Assembly (NCBI GenBank): GCA_902478705.1
Contig: CABSMB010000108.1
Coordinates: forward strand, 1-5,530
Reading direction: 5' to 3'
From: an uncultured Collinsella sp.
GTDB taxonomy: Bacteria; Actinomycetota; Coriobacteriia; Coriobacteriales; Coriobacteriaceae
Length of the DNA stretch: 5,530 nucleotides
A program made the position numbers and the translations under genes. Each line of letters starts with the position of its first letter. Positions within the stretch are counted from its first letter, which is position 1. Positions 5,338 to 5,530 of this stretch are shown here, piece after piece. The notes beneath the pieces were generated by a model, which was not told where the DNA came from, did no database searches, and saw only the letters and a list, made by a program, of their open reading frames with translations.

Positions 5338-5530
5338 ATGCGAGAACCCGTGTCCAGTCCGTTTACCAGCTTTTTAGCCCAGCACTTCGACCAGATCAAC
5401 GACTATCTGGCCACGTTCTTTGACGGACAGGCAACCTCTGCCGATATCGAGCGCTACCTGTACGCCCCACTCTCGACATTTACGGCCAACGCCGGCAAGC
5501 GTCATCGCCCGCTCATCTGCATGCTCGCCG
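5338..5530 (+). CDS. Polyprenyl (isoprenoid) diphosphate synthase (N-terminal fragment)
   Basis: The first 64 codons are present; the gene continues past the right edge. The translation includes SSPFTSFLAQHFDQINDYL and then YLYAPLSTFTANAGKRHRPL. The latter matches the first conserved block of trans-prenyltransferases, usually GGKRxRP, whose Lys and Arg contact the diphosphate of isopentenyl diphosphate. The enzyme would condense isopentenyl diphosphate with an allylic diphosphate to give farnesyl-to-longer chains for quinones or cell-wall lipid carriers. The Asp-rich catalytic motifs lie outside the window, so chain length cannot be judged. The start is uncertain: ATG 5338 and GTG 5350 are in frame, and neither has a convincing ribosome-binding site (only AAGAAAG at 5330-5336). 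It is probably transcribed independently of the sugar genes. Confidence 0.85.
   Translation, partial: MREPVSSPFTSFLAQHFDQINDYLATFFDGQATSADIERYLYAPLSTFTANAGKRHRPLICMLA

Noticed and set aside
1..5530. tRNA, rRNA, CRISPR array, insertion sequence or attachment site
   Set aside because: No tRNA-like fold, regular spaced repeats, transposase motifs or flanking terminal repeats were seen on either strand by eye.

Overview
The window looks like part of the chromosome of a high-GC Gram-positive bacterium, most likely an intestinal Coriobacteriia member such as Collinsella. This is inference from the GC-rich, strongly biased codon use, the short AT-rich promoter islands, the Tat-type lipoprotein and the mixture of ABC and PTS sugar uptake. 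It has not been tested by a database search.

Layout, left to right. Bases 1-110 hold the start of a sugar ABC-transporter permease on the minus strand. Upstream of it, also on the minus strand, is the gene for the matching lipoprotein sugar-binding protein (199-1515). A perfect 14-bp intercistronic hairpin (130-167) separates the two. Bases 1516-1819 (304 bp) carry no gene but hold the binding-protein leader and promoter region, candidate operators and a strong intrinsic terminator (1729-1777). Next is a minus-strand HutC/TreR-like GntR regulator (1820-2539). Across a 226-bp divergent promoter region lies a large plus-strand gene (2766-5219). It encodes an alpha-glucoside-type PTS permease (EIIC then EIIB) fused in frame to a complete Cof-type HAD-IIB phosphatase. 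After a 118-bp gap the window ends in the first 64 codons of a polyprenyl (isoprenoid) diphosphate synthase on the plus strand, an ordinary housekeeping gene.

How it may work together. The GntR regulator sits between an ABC sugar importer and a PTS sugar importer. A short near-palindrome, TTGTT(C/T)AAAC or a close variant, occurs four times in the two intergenic regions, each time on or beside a plausible promoter element of the binding-protein gene, the regulator or the PTS gene. I infer one locally controlled sugar-uptake locus with two import routes. The most unusual item is the PTS-phosphatase fusion: the polypeptide that phosphorylates a sugar during import also carries all the catalytic motifs of a sugar-phosphate phosphatase. 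HAD-IIB enzymes include trehalose-6-phosphate and sucrose-6-phosphate phosphatases, so dephosphorylation of the imported disaccharide phosphate is a testable hypothesis. No phospho-alpha-glucosidase and no EIIA is visible in the window.
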